DNA of 7,035 bases from Candidatus Moraniibacteriota bacterium. GTDB lineage: Bacteria; Patescibacteriota; Minisyncoccia; CAIUEV01. Under the pieces are notes generated by a model. It did not search any database. It was not told the DNA's origin and saw only the letters and a program-made list of their open reading frames with translations. The stretch lies in NCBI GenBank assembly GCA_016867255.1, contig VGKB01000038.1:1-7035 (forward strand), written 5' to 3'. The stretch's first letter is position 1, and the number at the start of each line of letters is the position of its first letter. Positions 1 to 6,123 of the stretch are shown here, piece after piece. Made by a program: the position numbers and the translations under genes.

Positions 1-7
1 TGTTCAT
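1..7 (-). CDS. Probable 5' end of the next minus-strand gene (cut by window edge)
   Basis: Read on the minus strand, an ATG at 7-5 is preceded by AAAGGA and a 6-base spacer, a good Shine-Dalgarno arrangement and the only clear one in the window. Only two codons (Met-Asn) remain before the edge, so nothing can be said about the product. The 47 bases between it and the mltG stop show no terminator, so co-transcription downstream of mltG is plausible. The call rests only on the ribosome binding site and start codon. Confidence 0.35.
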
Positions 8-54
8 ATTTATTCCTTTGCGAACTTTATGAATTTTCCAACTTGACAAACCCG

Positions 55-1071
55 CTACAGCCCGTGCTCCAGTTTTTTCTGGTTATGCTCGTCCAGCGTC
101 CTTGAATAGTAAGTTTTTCCCGTCTCCGAGTCGGATAAAAAATAAACATAATCAGATGTCTGGGGATAAAGAGCGGCTTTTATGGCGGACAGCCCCGGAT
201 TGCCAATCGGTCCGGGAGGCAATCCTTTTTTTATATAAGTGTTGTAAGGAGAATCCACCCGCGTATCTTCAAAAGAATACTGTTTTTTTCTCACTCCCAA
301 AATATAGCTTATGGTAGCGCAGGATTGCAACGGTTGTTTTTGTTTCAGACGGCCCCAAAATATCCCCGAAACAATTTTTCGGTCTTCTTCATTGGAAACT
401 TCCTTCTCAATTATACTGGCCATAATGATGATGTCTCTCAAAGAATGGCCATTTTTTTTCACATCCTCACGCAAAGTGTCAGTCATTTTTTTGTCAAAAT
501 TGAGAAGCATCCGATAAGCTAATTGCTCCGCGGTAGTTTTTCCCTTTACCACATTATAAGTGTCGGGAAACAGGTATCCCTCTAAAGTCTCCCCTTGAAG
601 CAATCCTTCCAAGAAAGAAAAATACGGTCGGTATTTTTCTATAAGAGCCGTCTCATTTAGAAAATCTTCTTTGCTAAAAACCCCTTTTTCGGCTAAATAT
701 TCTCCTATCTGCTTGTTGCTCCAGCCCTCAATAATGGTAACCGTTTGGTCTTCCTTTTTACCCTTCCCGCTGGTCAGTATGTCTACGATTTCCGGTATCG
801 GCATGTTGGGCCTGAGCTCATACGTCCCGGCTACAATATTGTCCTCCCTGTTTTTTAACCATAAATAAACCTCAATCCAGATTTTATTAGAGATTAAACC
901 GCTGTTTTCAAGTTTTTGGGCAATAAAATTTACCCCCTCTCCCTCATTAATGACAAAATTTTGAGAAACGGTAGAATTATTGGCCCGGCCATATAAACGA
1001 GAATCCACATAAGCATACACCCCCAACGCCGCCAAAATCCCAAAAAATATGAAAAAATGTTTCTTTTCCAC
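55..1071 (-). CDS. mltG: Endolytic murein transglycosylase MltG (YceG family)
   Basis: MltG is a membrane-anchored lytic transglycosylase that cleaves newly made glycan strands near the membrane and is thought to set strand length or release them from the synthase. The 338-residue protein has one N-terminal membrane anchor (about residues 5-22), a LysM-like region (about 36-100) and the YceG catalytic domain (about 110-335). The catalytic glutamate is probably E222 in the ASIIEKE motif (218-224), matching the Glu in ASIVEKE of the E. coli enzyme. The family signature YNTYIKKGLPPGPIGNPG is present at 276-293, followed by a C-terminal T-x-x-EH motif (325-329). Length is normal for the family. 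The start is GTG at 1071; no later start keeps the membrane anchor, and no Shine-Dalgarno is visible. The gene diverges from the CPHC-protein/PBP pair, whose products also act on the cell wall. Family assignment is very secure. Confidence 0.96.
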   Translation of the reverse strand: MEKKHFFIFFGILAALGVYAYVDSRLYGRANNSTVSQNFVINEGEGVNFIAQKLENSGLISNKIWIEVYLWLKNREDNIVAGTYELRPNMPIPEIVDILTSGKGKKEDQTVTIIEGWSNKQIGEYLAEKGVFSKEDFLNETALIEKYRPYFSFLEGLLQGETLEGYLFPDTYNVVKGKTTAEQLAYRMLLNFDKKMTDTLREDVKKNGHSLRDIIIMASIIEKEVSNEEDRKIVSGIFWGRLKQKQPLQSCATISYILGVRKKQYSFEDTRVDSPYNTYIKKGLPPGPIGNPGLSAIKAALYPQTSDYVYFLSDSETGKTYYSRTLDEHNQKKLEHGL

Positions 1072-1086
1072 TATTTTACAAAATAA

Positions 1087-1128
1087 GTTATAATGATTAA
1101 GGATATAAGAAAATTAAGCTTTGATCAA
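1087..1128 (-). promoter_or_regulatory. Candidate mltG promoter region (minus strand)
   Basis: On the minus strand a TATAAC (1092-1087) lies about 16 bases before the GTG start and could be a -10 box, but it has no convincing -35. Alternatively TTGATC (1128-1123) followed after 17 bases by TATCCT (1105-1100) could serve. Neither is strong. The sequence is AT-rich, so chance matches are likely; a promoter must exist nearby because the genes diverge here. Confidence 0.25.
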
Positions 1129-1148
1129 TTTTAAAAAATATTTATAAT
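1121..1148 (+). promoter_or_regulatory. Predicted sigma-70-type promoter for the CPHC protein/PBP unit
   Basis: TTGATC (1121-1126), a 16-base spacer and a perfect TATAAT (1143-1148) lie 35 bases upstream of the ATG at 1183, predicting a leader of roughly 28 bases. The -35 box is part of a perfect palindrome TTGATCAA (1121-1128), so the same bases read as TTGATC on the other strand toward mltG. Confidence 0.5.
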
Positions 1149-1182
1149 TACGAAGCAAATCAATAACAAATAACTAAAAAAC

Positions 1183-1572
1183 ATGGATTTTGCGAAACTA
1201 AAGAATCCTCTTTCGGCAGCGTTTGTGCTATTTGTACTAATTTCTGGCTATTTTATATACCGGGACAGCACGGCTAAAAGCCAGCCGGTCAATCCCCCGG
1301 CTAATTCCGGGGATACTATTTTTTTCTGGGGTGAGGGCTGCCCCCACTGTGAAAATGTGGAGAATTTTTTTGCGGAAAATGGGAATCTTGATCAAAAAAT
1401 GAACATTAAAAAAATCGAGGTGTTCGGGAATCAAGAAGCCCAAAAGCTATTCTTAGAAAAAATTAAAGAATGTGGGCTTGCGTCATCCGGCGTGCCGGTC
1501 CTCTACCAAGACGGCAAGTGCGTCCAGGGAGACAAATCCATTATTGACGAGCTGAAAAAAACTAAAAAATAA
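1183..1572 (+). CDS. Membrane-anchored thioredoxin-fold protein with CPHC motif
   Basis: This is a 129-residue protein with one N-terminal membrane segment (about residues 11-26), a Pro/Ser/Asn-rich linker (about 29-43) and a compact thioredoxin-like domain. The domain has the strand FFWGEGCPHCENV with redox pair C53-P-H-C56, and a cis-proline in GVPVLY (P105) where the thioredoxin fold needs it. CPHC is the active site of DsbA-type oxidants, so thiol oxidation or disulfide exchange outside the membrane is the likely role; the direction is inferred. Two further cysteines, C97 and C113, flank the cis-proline and could form a second disulfide. The ATG has no Shine-Dalgarno but follows an A-rich stretch. 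The PBP gene begins 13 bases after the stop, with no terminator between, so the two are probably co-transcribed. Substrates are unknown. Confidence 0.85.
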   Translation: MDFAKLKNPLSAAFVLFVLISGYFIYRDSTAKSQPVNPPANSGDTIFFWGEGCPHCENVENFFAENGNLDQKMNIKKIEVFGNQEAQKLFLEKIKECGLASSGVPVLYQDGKCVQGDKSIIDELKKTKK

Positions 1573-1585
1573 CTTAACTTCCCCA

Positions 1586-3652
1586 GTGGTCCCCCGCAAT
1601 ATAAGTCAAAATAAAAATATAAAGCCGCATTCCACATCGCTCGGCATTAACAGGCGTTCTCGCATAATTTATTCCCGCCGACCGGACATTCTTGGGAAAA
1701 AATATAATTGGCGCTTGTGGACTTGGTTTGGAGTTATCATCGCAGTGGTAATAATAATTTTTTACCGGCTTTTTGTGATTCAGGTGCTAAGTCATAAAGA
1801 GCTGTTCTCGCGAGCACAAGATCAACATCAGTATTACGAAGAGCTGGTTCCCAAAAGAGGAGAGATATTTCTTCAAAACAAAAACAAAACCTATCCCGGC
1901 GCCATCAATGAGGAAATGGATACGGTAATAGCCGTGCCGAAAAACATCGTTGATATTGAGGGCACGGTGATGACTCTTGCTTCAGTATTAAATCTCCCCG
2001 CCGAAGAAATTAGACAAAAAATAACCCAAGACCGGGAAGATATGTATGAAGTGATCAAAAAAAGATTAACTGAGGAAGAAAGTCTAGAGTTACAAAACAA
2101 AAATCTCAAGGGAATTGAGCTTATTCCCGAATACTGGCGCACTTACCCCGCCAGCCCCCTGTCCTCGCAAACAGTTGGCTTCGTCGGTTACAGCGGTGAG
2201 GAAAAAAGCGGCCAGTACGGCGTGGAGGAATACTTTGACTCTTCCTTGAGAGGCAAAGGTGGTTTTATGAAGGCGGAAAAAGACACCGGCGGACGCTGGA
2301 TTTCTATTGGTCTGCGCACCTTGCAAAAAGCCCAGGACGGCGACAGCTTAGTCCTGACCATAGAGCAGGCAGTCCAGTATTTCGTAGAAAAAAAACTGGA
2401 AGAATCGGTTAAAAAATTTCAAGCCATAAGCGGCAACATCCTAATAATGGAACCGGCTACCGGCAGGATCCTAGCCATGGCTAACTACCCCTCCTACGAC
2501 AACGGGGATTACAGCAAAGCGGGAGATGTCGCTCTTTTTCAGAATAAATGCGTCCAAGAACAATTTGAACCCGGTTCAATATTTAAAGCGGTAACTTACT
2601 CCATTGCTTTAGATACGGGAGGCATTGAACCGGAAACGACTTACCATGACGGCGGCTCAATCTCTATGGCCGGCTACACTTTGCATAACTTTGACGGAAA
2701 GGGGCGCGGAACCATACCTATGACCAAAGCTCTGGACCTGTCTCTTAACACCGGAGCTATATTCGCCCAACAAAGAGCGGGAAAGGAAAAATACTACGAA
2801 TACCTAAAAAACTTCGGCTTTGGCTCAAAACTCGGCATTGATCTGGTCGGCGAAGCCAAAGGCGACATTAAGAATCTCGCTCAAATGAAAGACCTCAATT
2901 ACGCCACCGCCTCATTCGGGCAAGGAATTTCCACTACCCCCTTACAGATAGTTACCGCCATGTCCGCTATCATTAACGGAGGGCGTCTTATGAAACCGCA
3001 AATAGTTGAAAGGGTTATCAAACCATCCGGAGAAGAAATAACTATTGCCCCAAAAGAAATTCGCCGGGTTATATCGGACAAAACATCCAACAAGATAAAG
3101 GCGATGCTTGTCTCGGTAGTCAAAAACGGCTGGAGCGTTAAAGCCGCTATTCCCGGCTACCTCATCGGCGGAAAAACGGGCACCGCTCAAATCCCCAATC
3201 CGGGAGGCGCGGGTTATTCCTCCGATACCGTTCATAGCTTTTTGGTAGGCGCTCCCCTAAACGATCCAAAATTCGTTATACTGGTCAAGTTGGATAAAGT
3301 TAAGGCGGTTAACTTTTCTTCCGATTCCTCCTCTCCCATCGCCCGCCAGATAATGGAATTTTTGTTTGATTACTACAATATCTCTCCCACTGAAACCATA
3401 AATGATAAGGAGAAAGCTCAATATAAAATGTATGCCGACCGGCTCAGAGCGTTCCTGGGCGCTAATCCCGATAATCCCCAAGAGGCCAATTCCAGCAGTA
3501 ACATCCAGAAAAAATTAAATCTGGAAGAGGATAACACCAACAAAAACGATAACAAAGACAAAAAGAAGAAAAAGGAGAAAAAACAGGATAATAAAGATTC
3601 CAATACCGATCTGGGTATCGGCAATATGGTTGACGGGCCAACGGGAGATTAG
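1586..3652 (+). CDS. ftsI: Class B penicillin-binding protein, FtsI-family peptidoglycan transpeptidase
   Basis: This is a DD-transpeptidase that cross-links peptidoglycan, anchored by one membrane segment (about residues 47-67) with the catalytic part outside. After the anchor come the PBP dimerisation domain (about 85-240) and the transpeptidase domain (about 255-595). All three active-site motifs are intact: S331-I-F-K334 (nucleophile S331), S386-L-N388 and K530-T-G-T533. At 688 residues it is longer than a typical FtsI because of a charged Lys/Asp/Asn-rich tail (about 600-688). The basic N-terminus (1-43) should be cytoplasmic. The start is GTG at 1586, the only canonical start between an in-frame stop at 1553 and the membrane segment; no Shine-Dalgarno is seen. 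The RLFVIQVL...RGEIF pattern favours FtsI over the MrdA/PBP2 type, but septal versus elongation use cannot be settled here. Family assignment is certain; the symbol is less so. Confidence 0.95.
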   Translation: MVPRNISQNKNIKPHSTSLGINRRSRIIYSRRPDILGKKYNWRLWTWFGVIIAVVIIIFYRLFVIQVLSHKELFSRAQDQHQYYEELVPKRGEIFLQNKNKTYPGAINEEMDTVIAVPKNIVDIEGTVMTLASVLNLPAEEIRQKITQDREDMYEVIKKRLTEEESLELQNKNLKGIELIPEYWRTYPASPLSSQTVGFVGYSGEEKSGQYGVEEYFDSSLRGKGGFMKAEKDTGGRWISIGLRTLQKAQDGDSLVLTIEQAVQYFVEKKLEESVKKFQAISGNILIMEPATGRILAMANYPSYDNGDYSKAGDVALFQNKCVQEQFEPGSIFKAVTYSIALDTGGIEPETTYHDGGSISMAGYTLHNFDGKGRGTIPMTKALDLSLNTGAIFAQQRAGKEKYYEYLKNFGFGSKLGIDLVGEAKGDIKNLAQMKDLNYATASFGQGISTTPLQIVTAMSAIINGGRLMKPQIVERVIKPSGEEITIAPKEIRRVISDKTSNKIKAMLVSVVKNGWSVKAAIPGYLIGGKTGTAQIPNPGGAGYSSDTVHSFLVGAPLNDPKFVILVKLDKVKAVNFSSDSSSPIARQIMEFLFDYYNISPTETINDKEKAQYKMYADRLRAFLGANPDNPQEANSSSNIQKKLNLEEDNTNKNDNKDKKKKKEKKQDNKDSNTDLGIGNMVDGPTGD

Positions 3653-3696
3653 TTATTAGTTATTGTTCGATGCTCAATAACTCAATATTTAATATT
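3651..3696. repeat. Short AT-rich direct repeats in convergent intergenic gap
   Basis: AGTTATT occurs twice in tandem (3651-3657 and 3658-3664). CTCAATA occurs twice (3674-3679 region and 3681-3687, one base apart in phase), and AATATT occurs at 3684-3689 and 3691-3696 separated by one T. Because the copies are partly complementary, several alternative hairpins are possible. This is simple-sequence structure and no mobile element is implied. Confidence 0.4.
3658..3682. terminator. Hairpin between convergent genes, possible weak bidirectional terminator
   Basis: AGTTATTG (3658-3665) and CAATAACT (3675-3682) form a perfect 8-bp stem with a 9-base loop, starting 5 bases after the PBP stop and 28 bases beyond the stop of the opposing glycosyltransferase gene. 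The stem is AT-rich and neither side has a good run of T after it, so it would be a weak intrinsic terminator at best. Its position between convergent genes is the main support. Confidence 0.35.
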
Positions 3697-3709
3697 CAAT
3701 AGGCCACTC

Positions 3710-4930
3710 TTACTCTTGCGCTCTTGCCGCTAATTTTTCCAGAAGCAGGTTCTTAATTTTTTTTTGAAAGGCCTCCTTGCGAAATCGCAAGGCAAATTTA
3801 TTTATTTTAATTGGATTAAAGTATCCCTTTTGAAGCTTCTTCTCAAACGACTTTACCGCCGCGATTAAACTTTCCGGCGTCTGCCGATTAAAAAAAACTC
3901 CGGTAACATCTTCTTTCACGGCTTCCAGCGCTCCTCCTGCCCGATAAGCGATCACCGGCTTCCCGCTCACCATTGCCTCAAGAGCCACAATGCCAAAATC
4001 TTCTTCCTGGGGAAAAATAAATGCTTTGGCGCAGGCGAAATACTCTCCAAAACGAGGATCGCGTGGAGGAATCGGTCCGACAATCTCCACCGTTGGGCCA
4101 GCTATTCGCTTAAGCTTATTCAGTTCTGGTCCTCCTCCCACAATCTTCAACGGCACCTTTAGCCGATTAAACGCCTTAACCCCCAGATCAAATTTTTTAT
4201 ACGACATTAAGCGGCCTAACATTAGATAGTAGCCAGAATTTTGGCTGGGCTTTTCGCAAGAATTTCGAAAAATCCCTTTTTCCTTCTGTTGGAGTGGCGA
4301 CAGGAGCTCGTCCACGTAGACGGGCGGATTGATTATCTCTGAATCGCGCTGATAATATTTTTTGATTCTCTCCTTTACTAATTGTGAATTGGCGACATAA
4401 ACGTCCACCCGATTGGCGGCTGTCCGGTCCCACAACCTCACATAATTCAATCCGATTGGCACCAGTCTTCTCAAAAGCCCGGGATAGGAAAACTCACGGA
4501 CATACTTGTGGCAATCATCCCAAACATAGCGAGTCGGTGTGTGGCAGTAGCAAACATGCAACGTTTGCGCAGAAGACAAAACGCCCTTAGCGTAGCTAGC
4601 GGAATCCGACAGTATCAAATCGTAATACGAAAGGTCAATGCTCTCTGCCGCCATTGGCATCAAAATGGGGAAAAGCCGGTGGGAAGAACTGGCAAAGGGG
4701 ATTTTTTGCAAAAAAGAAGAGCGAATAATCCGGCCGGGTAAAATCTTTTCCACCAGCTTGCGATCGTAAACCAGAGTATAAATCGGCGCGTCGGGAAAAA
4801 TTTCAGCGAAACACTCCAAAACCCGCTCCGCTCCTCCATACTCAACCAGATAGTCGTGCACCAGCGCCACCTTCAGTTTTTTTAGTATTTTATCGCTAGA
4901 TCGGTTTTTATTTAGCATACATTTTGTCAT
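3710..4930 (-). CDS. Glycosyltransferase family 4 (WbaZ/mannosyltransferase-like)
   Basis: This is a GT-B fold retaining glycosyltransferase that moves a sugar from an activated nucleotide donor to a surface-glycan acceptor. The N-terminal Rossmann half begins VALVHDYLVEYGGAERVLE, the acceptor-side signature of WbaZ-like mannosyltransferases. The donor half has the LMLGRLMSYKKFD strand and the GT4 E-x7-E motif within EEDFGIVALE, followed by SGKPVIAYRAGGALE. Length fits the family at about 400 residues. No signal peptide is seen, so it should act on the cytoplasmic face. The frame is open to a GTG at 4966 and an ATG at 4960, but a strong promoter-like sequence covers those codons, so the ATG at 4930 is preferred; the ATG at 4918 is equally possible. 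The TAA at 3712-3710 faces the PBP gene. Sugar and acceptor cannot be told; mannose is a guess from the subfamily. Confidence 0.9.
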   Translation of the reverse strand: MTKCMLNKNRSSDKILKKLKVALVHDYLVEYGGAERVLECFAEIFPDAPIYTLVYDRKLVEKILPGRIIRSSFLQKIPFASSSHRLFPILMPMAAESIDLSYYDLILSDSASYAKGVLSSAQTLHVCYCHTPTRYVWDDCHKYVREFSYPGLLRRLVPIGLNYVRLWDRTAANRVDVYVANSQLVKERIKKYYQRDSEIINPPVYVDELLSPLQQKEKGIFRNSCEKPSQNSGYYLMLGRLMSYKKFDLGVKAFNRLKVPLKIVGGGPELNKLKRIAGPTVEIVGPIPPRDPRFGEYFACAKAFIFPQEEDFGIVALEAMVSGKPVIAYRAGGALEAVKEDVTGVFFNRQTPESLIAAVKSFEKKLQKGYFNPIKINKFALRFRKEAFQKKIKNLLLEKLAARAQE

Positions 4931-4940
4931 AGGGTCATTA

Positions 4941-4968
4941 ATTATACCACCCCCTTCCATTTTCACAA
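4941..4968 (-). promoter_or_regulatory. Extended -10 promoter for the glycosyltransferase gene
   Basis: On the minus strand TTGTGA (4968-4963), a 16-base spacer and a perfect TATAAT (4946-4941) are preceded by TGG, giving the extended -10 form TGnTATAAT. Transcription would begin around 4934, downstream of the GTG (4966) and ATG (4960) that give the longest reading frame. The message would then be leaderless or nearly so for the ATG at 4930, or carry about 16 bases before the ATG at 4918. This site decides the start chosen for the gene. Confidence 0.55.
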
Positions 4969-4996
4969 ATTTTGTTAAGCAAATTGGGGATCATCG

Positions 4997-5033
4997 CTGG
5001 ATTTTACCCCGTGCTTGACACGGAGGCATGGAC
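4997..5033. repeat. Degenerate palindromic repeat-like element with CCGTG/CACGG hairpin
   Basis: CCGTG (5009-5013), loop CTTGA and CACGG (5019-5023) form a 5-bp GC stem. It extends by two more C-G pairs (5007-5008 with 5025-5026) if A5024 is bulged. The stem is flanked by CTGGAT (4997-5002) and ATGGAC (5028-5033). The layout resembles dispersed intergenic repeats of the form CTGGAT-CCCCGTG...CACGGGG-ATGAC that I recall from diverse bacterial genomes, here with extra bases and substitutions. No T-run follows, so a terminator is unlikely. Confidence 0.4.
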
Positions 5034-5071
5034 AAGATTGCGCGACACTAATCCCACCTATCCAAACGTAA

Positions 5072-5110
5072 CTTAAATGTCAAAATTAGATTTTAGGTGT
5101 TAACATTAAG
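5072..5110. repeat. Nested imperfect inverted repeats overlapping a promoter
   Basis: CTTAAATGT (5072-5080) is matched by ACATTAAG (5103-5110) with one bulged A. Inside it AAAAT (5082-5086) and ATTTT (5090-5094) form a second stem with a TAG loop. The right arm overlaps the proposed -35 box at 5100-5105, so this could be an operator or simply AT-rich chance complementarity. Confidence 0.25.
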
Positions 5111-5129
5111 AGATTGTTTGAGATAAAAT
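5100..5129 (+). promoter_or_regulatory. Predicted promoter for the beta-helix protein gene
   Basis: TTAACA (5100-5105), an 18-base spacer and TAAAAT (5124-5129) each match the sigma-70 consensus at five of six positions. The predicted start near 5136 would leave only about 7 bases before the ATG at 5143, a nearly leaderless message. Confidence 0.4.
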
Positions 5130-5142
5130 ATCCAAAACAAAA

Positions 5143-6072
5143 ATGAAATTAGCGAAATTGATAACAGTTTTGCCTGTTTTGGTGTTTTTCACCGAAACGG
5201 TTTTGGCCGCTGATATTTATGTTGACAAGAATAGCGCTAATAGCGAAGAGGATGGGAGCGAGGCAAATCCTTATCACACTCTTGCTTCTGCTTTAGTAAA
5301 GACTGCTTCCAACCCGGAAAATAATCGGCAAATTTATGTAAAAGCGGGGAATTATCAAGAAGAAATCACTTTGCCGGACAATTCCATCCTGACAGGAGAA
5401 AACAAAGACACAGTTATAATCAATCGCGAAAATCTTGAGGGATCTACGGTAACTGCGGGGAAAAACAGCGTGATAGAGAATGTCACAATCAGGGGAGGAA
5501 ACTATGGTTTAACTATTCCGGCTTATAAAAAATCCGTTATCAGGAATTGCAAAATTGAAGAAACCAAAAGAATTGGCATTTGGATAAAACACAGTAACAA
5601 ACTGCCGGATAACGGCGTTGAAATTTGGGATTCCATTATCGCGAACAATGCCCGGAAGGGCCTGTACGGCGAATCCCGCTACTTATATTTCCTCAATAAC
5701 CGCTTTGAAGATAACGGAGAAGAGGGGATTGATCTGCGAAGCAAAATTAACGGCGTTCTGTCCAACAACATTATTTCCAATAACGGCGAAGGAGGCATTG
5801 AAACTGAGATCAGAAAAGTGGTTTTGGAAATCAGCGGCAATACGTTATCGCAGAACCAATCAAACGGCATTACCCTTAATAACCGCACCAACGTTGGCGG
5901 AAAAGTAATAATTAAAAATAACACGCTAAGCGGCAACCACAAATACGGCATCCGCTGCGCCGGCAGCAAAAACTGGACCAATAAGCTTTGGAAAAAATCC
6001 GTGAATAATAGCCACAATAGTTTCTCCGGCAATATAAAACGCGACATCTCCAAGAGTTGCGGCAGAAAATGA
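5143..6072 (+). CDS. Secreted right-handed parallel beta-helix (PbH1) repeat protein
   Basis: This is a 309-residue exported protein. Residues 1-22 form a signal peptide (basic MKLAK start, hydrophobic core, cleavage likely after VLA22). The mature part opens with DIYVDKNSANSEEDG...NPYHTLASAL (about 24-51), the entry seen in DUF1565-type pectin-lyase-fold proteins. A capped helix of about seven coils follows, near 108-125, 131-148, 159-176, 181-198, 202-221, 226-245 and 255-272. Several coils carry the NN or GNT turn and a G-I-x-[IVL] strand typical of PbH1 repeats. No lyase or hydrolase active site is recognisable. It may be a surface carbohydrate-binding or structural protein; this is inferred. 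Three cysteines (C136, C272, C306) remain in the mature form. The ATG follows an A-rich stretch and not a Shine-Dalgarno. It diverges from the glycosyltransferase gene, and TGA is a normal stop here. Confidence 0.88.
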   Translation: MKLAKLITVLPVLVFFTETVLAADIYVDKNSANSEEDGSEANPYHTLASALVKTASNPENNRQIYVKAGNYQEEITLPDNSILTGENKDTVIINRENLEGSTVTAGKNSVIENVTIRGGNYGLTIPAYKKSVIRNCKIEETKRIGIWIKHSNKLPDNGVEIWDSIIANNARKGLYGESRYLYFLNNRFEDNGEEGIDLRSKINGVLSNNIISNNGEGGIETEIRKVVLEISGNTLSQNQSNGITLNNRTNVGGKVIIKNNTLSGNHKYGIRCAGSKNWTNKLWKKSVNNSHNSFSGNIKRDISKSCGRK

Positions 6073-6085
6073 GATAGGTTATTAT
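6057..6085 (+). promoter_or_regulatory. Weak candidate promoter upstream of the glutaredoxin-like gene
   Basis: TTGCGG (6057-6062), a 17-base spacer and TATTAT (6080-6085) could drive the 6124 gene. Only TTG of the -35 fits consensus, and it overlaps the end of the beta-helix gene, so read-through from upstream is an equal alternative. Confidence 0.22.
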
Positions 6086-6123
6086 TAAAAATGCCAAGCC
6101 AATTTTATTCCTAATCGCAAAAA

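Noticed and set aside
43..48. Perfect TTGACA on the plus strand near the left edge
   Set aside because: No -10-like box lies 15-19 bases downstream and the direction runs into the antisense of mltG.
2942..3235. Open frame of 97 codons on the minus strand opposite the PBP gene
   Set aside because: It overlaps the conserved transpeptidase region in antisense, and its composition is what the sense codons would produce by chance.
5015..5020. Perfect TTGACA inside the palindrome at 4997-5033
   Set aside because: The correct distance downstream holds no TATAAT-like sequence; the match belongs to the hairpin loop and arm.
5009..5023. GC-rich hairpin as an intrinsic terminator
   Set aside because: No T-run follows on either strand, and both neighbouring genes start, not end, around this gap.
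5679..6053. Open frame of 124 codons on the minus strand opposite the beta-helix gene
   Set aside because: It lies wholly inside a convincing gene, has no recognisable domain and mirrors the repeat pattern of the sense gene; it is a shadow frame.
6070..6072. TGA as a recoded glycine codon, as in some candidate-phyla bacteria
   Set aside because: TGA ends the beta-helix gene at a natural place, and no long gene in the window has an internal TGA; the standard code fits.
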